64,000 nt of DNA from Apiosordaria backusii (lineage: Eukaryota; Ascomycota; Sordariomycetes; Sordariales; Lasiosphaeriaceae). The stretch spans positions 434,001 through 498,000 of the forward strand of contig JAUKTV010000009.1 of assembly GCA_030549205.1 (NCBI GenBank). Direction: 5' to 3'. Made by a program: the position numbers and the translations under genes. The notes beneath the pieces are model-generated. The model saw only the letters and a program-made list of their open reading frames with translations. It made no database searches and had not been told where the DNA came from. Below are positions 1-10,551 of this stretch, piece after piece (the stretch's first letter is position 1; each line of letters opens with the position of its first letter).

Positions 1-1145
1 TTTGGACACTGGGTTTCAGGCCCATGACGTTGAGGTCTTTTCTGCGTCTTCCATGCGGGGGAACCGGTTCAGAAGATTCCTGGATGTCGCCATTCTGGAA
101 GCGGTGCTGAGATGAAGACGATGCGGGAATCCGTTTATACGATAGCAACAACTCCAATAAGCATGCTGTGCGCGCGCGCAATCTGCCCTGGTGGTCGCAC
201 AACTGCCGAATGATGATTAAGTAACGGCCAGCCCAAAGGCCTGTTGGGGCCGGCTGCCTTCAGGATTTCCCTCCCGCTTCTTCGAGAGTCGCGCAGGCAG
301 GCTGAAGAGGCGGAATCTATTTATTCGGCGTTTTTCTCGGGGCGGCACGCTTACACCGGCTGCTGGGGCGGTGTCGATTCCCTCTCCGAATATGTCGCAA
401 CATCTCAGTTGAGTGTTGGGTCAGGCCGATGGCTCCGAATTCTGGTGATGTCAGCCTGACTGAGAGAAATATTGAAAAATTTGTGCAGTTTTCCTGCAGG
501 TTGGAAGCGACGTGGCAAGCCAAAGGACGTGAAGAGAAGCTGCAGGCTGCTCCATTTCCATGATTTGAGTGAGTTGTTGATCGTCGGGCCAAGCCGCTCG
601 ACCGTTCTCTTGGGCAAGGATCACGAACCTGCCAAGTGGAGGATCCACATCGTCCAAACTGGTTGGCTGCCGTTGGACTTCCCCTGTTTGTTCCTGCATA
701 TGGGATGACATGCAGCCAATCACATCTTTCTCGCTTGGTGACTGCAAGGTACGCGGCACTCGTCCGACCAGGTGTGGCCAAAAGGCACCAATCCCAGTTG
801 CATCCGCTGGTCAAAGGGCACGAAGGCCGCCGTGTCTGGGCGTGCCCCCAGTCGGTAGCCCCCAGAAATCTCTGCGACACTTCGGGGGGTCTCTAAAAGG
901 GAGCAATCCCACGCCGCTCCATGCTCCGCGTCCCCCTTCCCCTTCTGCTTTCCTTCACCAGCCATCCCAGCTTGCCATCACGCTCCTTTCTGCTTTGCCA
1001 TTCGGCATCAGCCTTACACTCTTTTAAATCAACATTCGGCTTCTGACTCGATCGACTTCTTGTCTATTCTTCTTCGCTTTCACCGACACGTCACTTACAA
1101 ACAAACACACGTCGCGACAGCACATATCTTACACCAACCTTCAAA
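1..1145. other. Gene-free left flank and promoter of the wall-protein gene
   Basis: I see no convincing gene here. The longest open frames (for example about 187 codons on the minus strand, 317-880) have no recognisable domain and overlap frames on the other strand. Positions 900-1145 are C/T-rich and end in a CAAAATG start context, which fits the promoter and 5' leader of the wall-protein gene at 1146. A short GC alternation (gcgcgcgcgc) lies near 171-179. Confidence 0.5.
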
Positions 1146-1592
1146 ATGCAGTTCAAGAGCTTCTTCACCATTCTGGCCGCCGGCCTCACCATGATGGTTG
1201 CCGCCGAGGAGGATATCACCACCACCGAGACCTCGACCCTCACCCAGACTCAGACCGTCACCATCACCCAGTGCAACCCGACCATCTCCAACTGCCCCGG
1301 CCACACCACCACCTCTACCTCCACCTCTACCTCCACCCTCACAACCTGGACCTTCCCTCTGTCCAACTCCACCATCTCCGTCGGTCCCACCGCCACCTCC
1401 AAGTTCACCCTCATCACCTCCCGCCCGGTCATCACCCAGACTTCTGTCGTTGAGGTTCCCGAGGAGCCAACAGGCACCGCTCCCCCCGTCAGCGAGACCT
1501 CCATCGCTACCGCCGGTGCCGGTGGCCTCCTCGCCCAGCCCGCCGCCGTCCTCATCGGGGTCCTCGGTGCCGGTATTGCTCTCCTCGCTTAA
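1146..1592 (+). CDS. Small Ser/Thr-rich GPI-anchored cell-wall protein
   Basis: An intronless gene for 148 residues. Residues 1-20 form a signal peptide (a Lys near the start, a hydrophobic core, Val-Ala-Ala before the acidic mature start). The body is very rich in Thr and Ser, with runs of alternating Ser-Thr around residues 55-66, and is probably O-mannosylated. N-glycosylation sequons of the Asn-Ser-Thr type are visible. The last 25 or so residues are Ala/Gly/Leu/Val-rich and hydrophobic with no charged tail, the form of a GPI-anchor signal. There are only two Cys, at about residues 43 and 50, so this is not a CFEM protein. By family analogy it is a structural or adhesive wall protein. No enzymatic role is visible. 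The ATG at 1146 is preceded by AAA and is the first in frame. Confidence 0.8.
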   Translation: MQFKSFFTILAAGLTMMVAAEEDITTTETSTLTQTQTVTITQCNPTISNCPGHTTTSTSTSTSTLTTWTFPLSNSTISVGPTATSKFTLITSRPVITQTSVVEVPEEPTGTAPPVSETSIATAGAGGLLAQPAAVLIGVLGAGIALLA

Positions 1593-2595
1593 ACACACTT
1601 TCAGCAATGAAATGTGTTTGTAGCGTCATGATTTCCTAGAGCCATAATACCCTCAAATATACCACCATCTTCAACCCCCCCTCCCGATCTGGCATTGACG
1701 ACCGCCTCCGAGCTGTTTTTGTGATTTTTTTCTTCTGAGATTTACCTTCACTTCGATCCCCACATATTTTTTTTCTTTTCGGGGACAGGATACCAAGCTT
1801 GGAGTTTTTTTTGGTCTTTGACCATTGGCGGATATTTTAAAGGGGAGAAAGACTTCTTCTTTTGTGCTTGTTTGTTGTTGCGTTTTTGATACCCCGAAGG
1901 GGAAAGGAGGGAAGGGGTGGCTACTGGTTGGCGATTTTTGTGTGTCTTTTCAAGGTCGTTGGGGAGAGAGAGAAAGGGAGAGGGGGGAGTCCATGATCAA
2001 TCATCGCCAGCGGGAGTCAAAACGGGATCTTTTATTCAAATTGTTGTATTGTGCATACATATTTGATCGTTTGAATGTTGCACACATACATGAATTTACG
2101 AAATGACAAAAAACTGATAAAAACCCTACTCTGGTTGATGTCCCCCGTTTGCTGTGTAGATATCTCTCTCATCTTGTTTATGGTGTCTGCGTTGTACATA
2201 CAAAGTTGATGTGTGTTTGTTTGTTGGTCTTTGTTGGTCACTTTCACTGTTGTCTGCTATATAGGTTTTAATTAGACTTTCCCGAGAAGATGGGACACTA
2301 CCGCTTGGTTTCCGTTGGCGTTCTTGCATTCTTGGATCGATTTGCTCATATAACGGCGCGCGGCGTAGGTCAATGGGCGAGCTTGACATTTTCGCGGCAC
2401 TGTAGTTGCTTACTCACATCCCACCGCCTTCTTGACTACAACTCTTTTATTTGAAACGAGCTGAAGATATACAGTTCTATTTCTAGCTCTAGCTATTAAT
2501 TTATTACCCAGTACCGCACAATAACTACACCTGTACGCCATGATCATCACTGTCCATCTCGGTCCTTCCGTGTCCTTGGGCTAATTAACTCAGTA
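1593..2595. other. Intergenic, no gene seen
   Basis: This holds the 3' end of the wall-protein gene and the 3' side of the minus-strand microprotein gene. It is T-rich between 1720 and 1820, consistent with 3' untranslated sequence. The short open frames (1825-2106 plus, 2032-2389 minus) have no domain and no conserved pattern. Confidence 0.5.
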
Positions 2596-2793
2596 TTACC
2601 ACCAATCGTCATCATCATCCGTGTCGTCGTCGTCAGAATTTGATACATCCCCATCAGTACTACTCCCAGTCACACCATTGGCACCACAATCACCCTCCTC
2701 ACAGTATGAACAGGCGGTATTGGGCTTCTTGACGCGGTTAACACATTTACAACCTGGTTTGTTTTTGTGGCGGCAGGGGTGAGTTGGGTCCAT
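2596..2793 (-). CDS. Cys/His microprotein A with an acidic tail (65 aa)
   Basis: A 65-residue single-exon gene; the ATG lies in a good context (AACAATGG). The N-terminal half has Cys7, His9, Cys15, Cys17, Cys28, Cys31 and Cys36, i.e. C-x-H-x5-C-x-C-x10-C-x2-C-x4-C, embedded in Lys/Arg. The C-terminal half is Ser/Asp-rich and ends in a poly-Asp stretch followed by two Trp. There is no signal peptide. The spacing recurs in the next minus-strand gene (4525-4695), which is the main reason to believe both are real. The motif could bind a metal ion, but this is inference; I do not recognise a named family. The gene could alternatively be the last exon of a longer transcript, because a possible TATA element and an open frame lie upstream near 3085-3120. 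Confidence 0.5.
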   Translation of the reverse strand: MDPTHPCRHKNKPGCKCVNRVKKPNTACSYCEEGDCGANGVTGSSTDGDVSNSDDDDTDDDDDWW

Positions 2794-4524
2794 TGTTTTG
2801 TTTTTCGTTGTTAGACTTTTCTTTTCTGGGCCGTGAGGAAGTTGAAGTTGAAGCTGGTGATCGGGGCTTGTTTGTTTCGACTACTGCGTGTTTTTGATGT
2901 CGATGGTCTTGAGAGGTTGCGTGTTTGATTAGGCTGAAGTTGATGGTATTGGACTCGATCAAGGAGGGTGAAGAGGGTGGGGGGGGAGGTTTGGTATGTG
3001 TAGACTTGGTATGTGTAGGCTCTGGGACTGTCGAAGCCTGTGAACTCTTTGAAGGGAACTGAATTGCTGCTGGAGCTGGAGACATGGTAAGTCTGAGGAC
3101 TGAGCAGGTATATATATCTGCGTAGAGGCAGTCTCGTGAGGGCTTTCTTGGGTAGCTTTCATGCCTGCATGTAATAGTTTGTTGAAGTTTCGACTTTTAT
3201 CCGGACTCTTCGAGACATGAAACTGGTGTGAGAAGCATCTCTGACAACATTGTCTTTGTGACCTTGGGGAGGTGCTTCACATTGTTTGGAATCTGGTCAG
3301 ATCAATAGAGGTGTAAAAGACTCTTTGACTTAGTTCGCGATGTCTGTGCCCGTATGTCAAAGGACTGCATGTCACGTCGTTTCATACCAGGGGGACTGCT
3401 TCCGCGTGGCTATAGTATCAGATGGAAGGTTTGGCAGAACAAGAGCATTGTTGAATTATCAAAAAGCTCGAGGTATAGTAAGCTTCGGCCTCTTATTCCA
3501 TCCTGAAAGCTATCCTGAGAGCAGCCCGTGATCCCATTCACCATCTCAACCCAAAGTTGATTCCTCACACTTAGCGCCACTAGTTGCTACCACACTTCCC
3601 ATCTCTGCATTGCTGGCAAAGCTTCAAACACCGACTGGGTATGGGATTGGAGCAATAGCATCCCGGCTTGGAGTAATGGGCGCACTAAACATCCTCTGGG
3701 GACTTTGGCGGCTCTGGCCGGGGCGTGGGAGGAGGAGGAGGAGGAGGCATCTTTCACTCTTCGGTGACAGAAAAAAGGTAAAGAGAATAATTATCGAAAT
3801 TTAGAGTTGATCTTTAAATGCCTTGGTGCAGTGATTGGCGTGATTTAGTGGGTAGGTGCTGAAGACAGGACCCTGAGAGTTGGTGATTGAGGATGGAATC
3901 AACGGGAGACGCCGATGACTGTTGGTGAAGAGTGTAAATGCCACTGAGTATTTATGGCAGAAGGTCAAAAGCGGTTCCGAGGGGCTATGCTGGCCACGGT
4001 ACTGACCACATATAACTTGTAGTTCGGACTATACATCTCGTCTTTATCTCTGCAAACCATGAGGCGGGAGCAACGTGTTTTTCGTGGTGCAGTGGGCTTT
4101 GTCGTGGAAGTCTGAGGTATTGACTATGCGCTTTGCTCGCGCTGGTGTGGTCAGATTGTGTATAGAAGTTCATTGTGGACACACCGCTTGTCAGAGATAC
4201 GGGGAGCAATTCAACATCCGAGGAGCAATCTATGGCTGTGGACCCTTGCTAGGAGGAGCATGTTAAATAAAGAGAGATAAACAAAGTATACAAACTTCGA
4301 AAGCAAGTTGAAATGCTCAATTCTATGATGCCCTTTGTAATAACCCCGATGCCAAAAGGCTCTTTGGGAGCCGCCCCCCTCACACACCGCCTCTATATGT
4401 TTACAGAACCATCAACAATTCAGGCACCGAAATACAACTTTTCTAGAACAATTTCAGCTGTCCTACATGTCCAAGTCTCAAATTCGTGGTCCAGCTACGC
4501 CTTGTGTGGGAATTGTCGAGGCTT
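2794..4524. other. Intergenic, possible promoter of microprotein A
   Basis: No supported gene. An alternating T/A stretch at 3109-3117, about 315 bases upstream of the microprotein A start on its strand, is a possible TATA element. A GA-rich patch (gga repeats) lies at 3727-3749. The remaining open frames are short and unlike any family I know. Confidence 0.4.
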
Positions 4525-4695
4525 TTAATTGCTCTGGGCCTGTTGGCCCTGTTGGCCTTGCTGTTCCACCGTGGGTGGAGGGACATCCGAGAATCCACAA
4601 GCCCCCTTTTGACACTGATCGCATAGTGTGACATTGCTCCGCACAACAGCGGTGCATGAGTGCTTGTGGTAGTGGTCACAATATTTGTCGGCCAT
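4525..4695 (-). CDS. Cys/His microprotein B with a Gln-rich tail (56 aa)
   Basis: A 56-residue reading frame starting at the ATG at 4695 (context CAACATGG). An in-frame ATG 18 codons upstream (4749) exists but lacks similarity to the partner gene. Cysteines and His follow C-x-H-x5-C-x10-C-x2-C-x4-C, the same order and nearly the same spacing as microprotein A at 2596-2793; only the extra C-x-C cysteine is missing. Further His residues sit between the first two Cys. The C-terminus is Pro- then Gln/Gly-rich instead of acidic. Same strand, about 1.7 kb from its look-alike, so a tandem duplication with diverged tails is plausible. Function is unknown; metal binding is only an inference from the Cys/His pattern. 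Confidence 0.5.
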   Translation of the reverse strand: MADKYCDHYHKHSCTAVVRSNVTLCDQCQKGACGFSDVPPPTVEQQGQQGQQAQSN

Positions 4696-6612
4696 GTTGA
4701 GGAGCGTGTTGCTGGACTGCCAGATACGATGGTTAGCCGGGGAAAGCAACTTCAGAGCTTCAAAGACAGTGTCCTAGTACCTTTGGTGTTGAGTTGTAGC
4801 CCTGAGAACGGCGAGGATGGAGACAGGGTTGTTGTGAAGCAGGGGTAAAGAAGGGATCCAATTTTACAGAGCTGGATTTGGCTGGTGGAGAATGACAGGA
4901 GAACAACAGTCAACTACCCACCTTCCTTGAGAGAAATCTCCATCTTATACCCCGAATTCCTTCGTGTCACCAGGCCAAGAAGCTTGCCTCCTCGGTCACC
5001 GCACCATTTTCCAACCATTCATACCCCCTATATCACTTGCCACCTGAGAAAGAGCTGAGAGAGTCAAAATTTGCTGATGGCAAGGCGAGCGAGGCAAGAT
5101 AGCTGACGATCCGGATCACGCCCATAGCTCTCTTGTGTACAGAGCAAGCACGGGTTGATTGGGTCATCCAGTTCCTGTACCGTGACTTGATTTGATTATC
5201 ACTGGTACACAAGTCACCCAGACGACCCCTTGGATGGGTAGCAATACGAGAACCCCTACCTCGGCTGAGTCAGTCTCCCAGCAGCTTGGGTCCTAGAGCA
5301 CGCTACATATCAGCGCTCTGATATGCCAGATTGTGCTTCTGCATAAAGACGGAAAGGGCCGCTGTTCCATCTTTCCAAGTCACGGGTGGCCACGTTGAAA
5401 TGGACCAACTGAGTCGATGGCGACGACTTGTGGACGAGTAGCATGCCGGCAAGAGTCCTGGACTTGAGCCGCCTTCGGAACCTGGACAACATCCCCGGCG
5501 GGCCTTGGTGGAATAATTTTGGCTCTGGTGAAGCCGAGCCCATCGGATTCCAGCACATCCATAGATCTCAGGCTTATTTGCTTGCCTTGTCACCCACGAC
5601 ATGCCAAGGCGAGATGACGAGCTTCGATATCGGAGCCGTGCAGAGTGGTTGGCAAGACTTGCGGGAGAATGACGATGGACCAACGATTTGCTTCAGGGGC
5701 TGAGCGTGGAACGCCTTGCAATGCTGTGGATGGATATGATATTAACCTGTTTGTCTGCCCCAGTATCGGTGAAATGGTAAATCATGAAGTCATTCTGACT
5801 TTCCGTCGGTGTAGTGTACCATTTACCGAATCTGCAACATAGCCGAGATAGTCTCCTAAAGGTTTGAAGAAGAAGTAAGAACCCAAGAACATGTCTTATG
5901 AATTCAAGAAGGGAGTTGAGGATAGCGATAAGCCCCACATCCCTTATATAAGCCCCACATCCCTTATCGCACTTGGCTGTTGACTGGCATCCCTAGCGGG
6001 GGTCCGAGCTAGGCTGCCCCTCCACTGACTGCAACGCTCCATGGACCTCTCCAAGCTCTCATCAACAACTCCCTTCTCCCGTCGACTTTACTGGAGGCCG
6101 TTGTTGATATATAGGCCAGCTTTCCGCTCACGCTACTATCATATCCCAAACGGATCGTATCACACAAGTTAGTGCTGGCACTCATTGAACCGCCGTTCGC
6201 AGGTGCCAGCCACATGACGACAGGGCATCATCCGCCTCCTACATTGCGAATGGGAGTGACTGAGATAAGCCGACCGATCCTCCCCGAGGCTCCAGATTCG
6301 CCCCTCGTACGATCCTAAAATCCACGCTCTAAGCAATCGTGGCGTATAATTTTATTTTCTATTGCTTCAAACCCACAGTTATTCTTACATCTCTATCTTG
6401 ACCTTGATGACGGCGGGTGAACTTGTAAACCGACAACCAACTTCGGCGCGGTAACTCCTCGAACAGACCTCGCCCATCGACTGGGCAGGCAACGAAGCAC
6501 TACAAACTTATCGTCGATCGAAGGAAATTTGAAGAACTAGACGCGACAAACTCAAGATCCCATCCGCACGATCAGCACAGGTCCCTTTTGCATGCGCTGC
6601 TGAGCAGCAGGA
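4696..6612. other. Intergenic upstream of the FYVE-RING gene
   Basis: I find no convincing gene. Overlapping frames on both strands at 5303-5703 show no domains. The region contains a perfect 20-bp tandem duplication at 5928-5967. The last 300 bases before 6613 probably form the 5' leader of the plus-strand gene. Confidence 0.45.
5928..5967. repeat. Perfect 20-bp tandem duplication
   Basis: The 20-bp unit ataagccccacatcccttat occurs twice head to tail (5928-5947 and 5948-5967) with no mismatch, so the duplication is recent. It lies in non-coding DNA about 650 bases upstream of the FYVE-RING gene. Confidence 0.9.
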
Positions 6613-8572
6613 ATGGCTACTCGAGGCTACGGCTCAGCCCAAATTCCCATCGAGCTCAGCAGCGATTCCGATTCAGATAGAAGTTCGTCCGTGAGCGGCA
6701 GCGACTACATAGAAAGGCAGGAGCAAGGAAGGCAAGCACACACTGCAGTGTGCCAGTGGCGGACAGCGAGATTCCACGATCAAGAATGCTCACGGTACTG
6801 GGACTGCCCCTCGCATGTTGTTGAGCGCGCTCTCTCGGCAAACCACCAGGAAGAGCAAGGAAACGAGGTAGAGGGACAAAGCGAAGATCGCGATATGGAT
6901 GATACTGAAGAGAGACCTGACCCTGGAGCTGTCTCGCCGCTGAGCGAGGATGAGATCCACGGTGGGACCGAGGGTGGCACAAGGCCGAGATCTCCGTCCC
7001 CGGAGCTACCGGTAATGGACGCCCTTCCGACTGGCCGAGATGCCAGAAGTGAGGCAACAAATGCTCGCGAGACTTTGACTGCGCAACATACAACACTGGG
7101 AACCAGTGCTGAGAACCCAGTCGTTGTAGTTAGCAGCCCCGTGACTGCCTCTCGGAGACAATCCAGGTCACAGCAGCCGACCTCAAGCACAGGACCGTCA
7201 AGGCTAGAGCCGAATCGGGCACGAGGGAGCTATACTAGCATCTTTCAGGAACATGATGCAAGTTCGAGTTCCTCGGTTGCTGCTACCTCAAGGCAACAAC
7301 CCCCTCTACCTTCTCGTGGGGAGCCCAGTGGCGAGTTGATATTGCCAAGATGGCAGCCAGACGCTGAAGTAACTTACTGCCCCATATGTCATACTCAGTT
7401 CAGCATATTTGTTAGAAAACACCACTGCCGGTATGTATTGTCCAGGTTTGGAATTGTGTGGGAACAAAGCTGACGGAAATCACAGCAAATGTGGGCGTGT
7501 TGTTTGTGCTTCATGCTCACCTCATCGCATCACGATACCCTATCAATACATTGTTCAACCTCCTGGCGCCCCTCGTGTATTCCCACAAGGAGCCCCGGTA
7601 CCAACATCCGACCGCGACGGATGGTATCCGAGTCTCAGTGGAGGGGAGAGAGTAAGACTGTGTAACCCATGTGTTCCGGACCCCAACACGACCCCGCCGC
7701 AAGCCCTGGGAGCGAACAACAGAAACACAGACACAGCAGAAAGCACTAGCCCTGCCTCGAACCGGTGGAGCTTCTACTTTGGCGGCGCTCAGCCTGCAGC
7801 TGCAAGCACCGCTCATGCTAGAAGCAGGAGCGTCACGATGGTAGGTAGCATGGCTAACGCCCTGATCACTTGTCTGCCCCTATCCTCGGCCGTTGCTGAA
7901 CACGAACAACAGCCGCAGCAGCCAGGAGCGCCATCGTCCTCACGCCAGCAAAACGTTGCATATTCCCAAAACACGGAGAATCGTATTCTTTCTGGCACCC
8001 CGCCGGTATATTTTCCTACCGGCGGAACAAGCTCCCGTCGCCATCGGCCGTATCCGGGGCCACAACGCTATCAGTCAATGCTCAATATGGAAGGTTCTTC
8101 TTCTACCGTTGTTGCGGGCCCGTCTAGTCACCATCACCATCGCCATCCCCACAGCTCAAGACAGCTTCCCACCGCCCCTCAAATTGCCGAAGAAGACGAA
8201 TGTCCTGTTTGTCATCGCGAGCTACCGCCTCGAACTCTCCCCAACTATGAGGCGGTGCGGGAAGCACACATCAATATGTGCATCACATCGCACAGCGCAT
8301 ATGGCGGGAGCGTGCCAGCTGGTGCCTCGACAGGGGAGAATCCATTGCCGCCGCCGCCGCCTAGAAGGACGGGCATGTTCCCTTATACGGCGACAGAAAA
8401 GGATTGTGTAGACTCTGCCGAGTGTTCCATCTGCCTGGAAGAGTTTGAGGTGGGTATTGCGATGGCCCGGCTGGAGTGCTTGTGCCGGTTCCACAGGGCT
8501 TGCATCGGGGCGTGGTGGCAGCGACATCCAGGGCGGTGTCCGATGCATTCACATGATGGGTTTGGCTACTGA
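6613..8572 (+). CDS. FYVE and RING zinc-finger E3 ubiquitin ligase (Pib1/ZNRF type)
   Basis: Two exons (6613-7430, 7486-8572), 634 residues. The 55-bp intron has a GTATGT donor, a CTGAC branch and a CAG acceptor, and interrupts the FYVE finger exactly inside its R-x-H-H-C-R core; joining restores HHCR-KCG. The first 245 residues are Ser/Glu-rich and look disordered. FYVE finger at about 250-330: C-x2-C, R-K-H-H-C-R-K-C-G and a C-x2-C pair, expected to bind phosphatidylinositol 3-phosphate on endosomes. At about 535-565 there is a CPVC...H-x3-C finger resembling UBZ/Rad18 type. The C-terminal RING (about 590-628) has CSIC, C-L-C-x-F-H-x2-C-I and a final C-P-x-H, the variant ligand set seen in ZNRF and Pib1 proteins. 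Probable role: an E3 that ubiquitinates endosomal or vacuolar membrane proteins. A short His run lies at about residue 490. Confidence 0.85.
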
Positions 8573-9093
8573 ATTTTACCGTACCGAAGAATGAGGGGGT
8601 AGTAAGGTTTTGGGCTGCATTCGCGTTGATTGAATTAGGGATTGGCGTTGAGGGGCTCTGCGGGTTTTACGGACTTTGGAAGGCGTTCCATTTCAGATAC
8701 CATTCACTCTGTGTTTCTAGGGCTCATAGATAACATGAGTTGGATAAAATAAGCCGTTACTTGATCCTTGTGGTGTGATATTGACCGAGCATGGCTTGTC
8801 GGTTTTTGACGGTGACACACACATGCTGCTTGAACGGCGCGATTTTGCAACTGTGAGAGATTGTGAATGCTATTATGAACAGTTCAATGCCTGTCGTTGC
8901 CGACTCTCTCTCCCTCTCTGTCTGCCCATAAACCCATGCTCCATGATAATCCTTCCTACCTCTTCTGCTTTCATGATAAACAATGTGAGATTCCCTCAAC
9001 CGATTCATAAACTCTTGCCCTTGGCCATAAATGATAGAAACCAAGACTTGATAACCCCCTTTCCCATTCCCACATTTGACCCCCCTTTCTCTA
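8573..9093. other. Convergent intergenic region
   Basis: 3' regions of the FYVE-RING gene (+) and the cytidine deaminase gene (-) meet here. I see no additional gene. A C/T-rich patch (ctctctccctct) lies near 8903-8920. Confidence 0.5.
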
Positions 9094-9663
9094 TCAAGAA
9101 GAGGACTTTGACTCCTGCTGCCGTCCCATCTCCCTCACCCCCAACGCCTCCGGCCCAAAACTCAGCGGCAGCAAATCTTTTAATCTCAGCACACTGTACC
9201 CCTCCCCGCCATCAAACATCAAGATTGGCACCTCCACATCGCAAAACTCCCTAATCGCCTGCCTGCACATCCCACAGGGCGACGCAGGGGGGGAAATATC
9301 CGTCGCGACAGCCACCGCTTTAAACCTCAGCTGCTGCTCGCCCTCGCCGCCCCACTTGACATCATTGTCAAAAACGGTGGTGACGGCCTTGCAGAGGGCG
9401 GTGCGCTCGGCGCAGGTGGTGACGGGGTACGAGGCGTTTTCGACGTTGGCGCCGACGATGATGTCCCCCGAGTGAGTGAGGAGGGCGCAGCCTACGCGGA
9501 AGTGGGAGTAGGGGCTGTAGGAGAGGGATTTGGCGGATTTGGAGGAGTTGTGCAGGAGATCAAAGTCGGAGCGGGAGAGGGAGAAGGTGGTGCAGGTTGT
9601 GGTGATGTCGGTTGGGGAGGTTACGGAGAGGATGGGGGGTGGGATGACAGTGGGGGTGGACAT
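9094..9663 (-). CDS. Cytidine deaminase
   Basis: An intronless 189-residue enzyme that hydrolytically deaminates cytidine and deoxycytidine to uridine and deoxyuridine in pyrimidine salvage. The N-terminal 35 residues are Pro/Thr-rich. The core starts with S-Y-S-P-Y-S-x-F-x-V-G; the zinc site is T-C-A-E-R (Cys ligand, catalytic Glu) followed by S-P-C-G-M-C-R-Q (two Cys ligands). Three Cys ligands mark the small homotetrameric class. The frame is open upstream for about 105 further codons, but without a matching ATG close by; I chose the ATG at 9663 because it precedes the conserved domain by a typical distance. The extra C-terminal 25 residues (Gly/Arg/Ser-rich) are variable in such proteins. 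Confidence 0.9.
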   Translation of the reverse strand: MSTPTVIPPPILSVTSPTDITTTCTTFSLSRSDFDLLHNSSKSAKSLSYSPYSHFRVGCALLTHSGDIIVGANVENASYPVTTCAERTALCKAVTTVFDNDVKWGGEGEQQLRFKAVAVATDISPPASPCGMCRQAIREFCDVEVPILMFDGGEGYSVLRLKDLLPLSFGPEALGVREMGRQQESKSSS

Positions 9664-10551
9664 TTTTTGGTGGTTGGTGAGGTTGTGAGAGGTTGCAACA
9701 CCTGAGAATTGATGGTGGTGAAAAGCCGATCTGGGGTTGGGGAATTTGGTAATTTGTGAGGATATTGAACTGATGTCAGAAAAGTCCAAGAGAAGATGAT
9801 GAGAAAAGGAAGACGTGGAAACACGAAGGAAGAGAGAGAGAGAGGCACAGTCAACAAAGAAGAAGGTAGGAAGCCGAAAAGCTGTGTGTCTCACTCTCAC
9901 AATCCAGAAGGAGCAACTATGACGATGTTTATAAGCTGTCGTGCCCCCCTGAAAGTAGGTGTAGGTGAACCCCGCCATTCCCCGGCGGTGTCCGCCCCTC
10001 TACCTAGCTTATCTTATCTCTTCTACCTACGGTACCTACCTATGTGCACTTGCCTATCCTGGCCATGCCAGCTGTCTTACAACACAACACCGCACGCATC
10101 AAACCGGGCAAGAAAACAAGGTCACAAGATCATCAAACCCATGTATCGATTGCTAATAGTATCACATATACACACTATCTCAAAGGTATTGGTCAAATTA
10201 CGCTACCAACGTTTGTTTTCGCCCGGCCACTTGCACAACCCAAAGCTACAGATATGTACGTTTTGGTTCCTAGTATATCTACTGCATGAATGAAAAGAAC
10301 TTGTCCATCCTACGCCCTTCTCCTTGGAAAGCGAAGATAATAAACCAGGAACAAGTAGCAAAAATATGACGATAAAACAGCAAATGACCATCCCAATTGC
10401 TCCCCTTTTGAGTTTGGTATTGACCCAACCACAAACACCAAGTATGTACACCAACCAACACCAACCAACCGAAGAATGAAACGCCATTGACATGCCAAAC
10501 AGCCCCTTCACCGCTGCCTTCGCTTTTTCCACCCCGTTAAATCTCCCTTTT
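9664..10551. other. Intergenic between the deaminase and LSD1 genes
   Basis: It contains the upstream region of the deaminase gene (with GAGA-rich sequence at 9825-9845) and the 3' region of the LSD1 gene. I see no further gene; the open frames lack domains. Confidence 0.5.

Noticed and set aside
317..880. 187-codon open frame on the minus strand
   Set aside because: Composition is random-looking, there is no domain, and it overlaps open frames on both strands in a promoter-like region.
1095..1607. Gly-rich 170-codon frame opposite the wall-protein gene
   Set aside because: It is the antisense reading of a Thr/Ser-rich coding sequence; the low-complexity Gly content is a by-product.
5303..5683. 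126-codon minus frame overlapping plus frames
   Set aside because: No domain, no good start context and several competing frames over the same bases.
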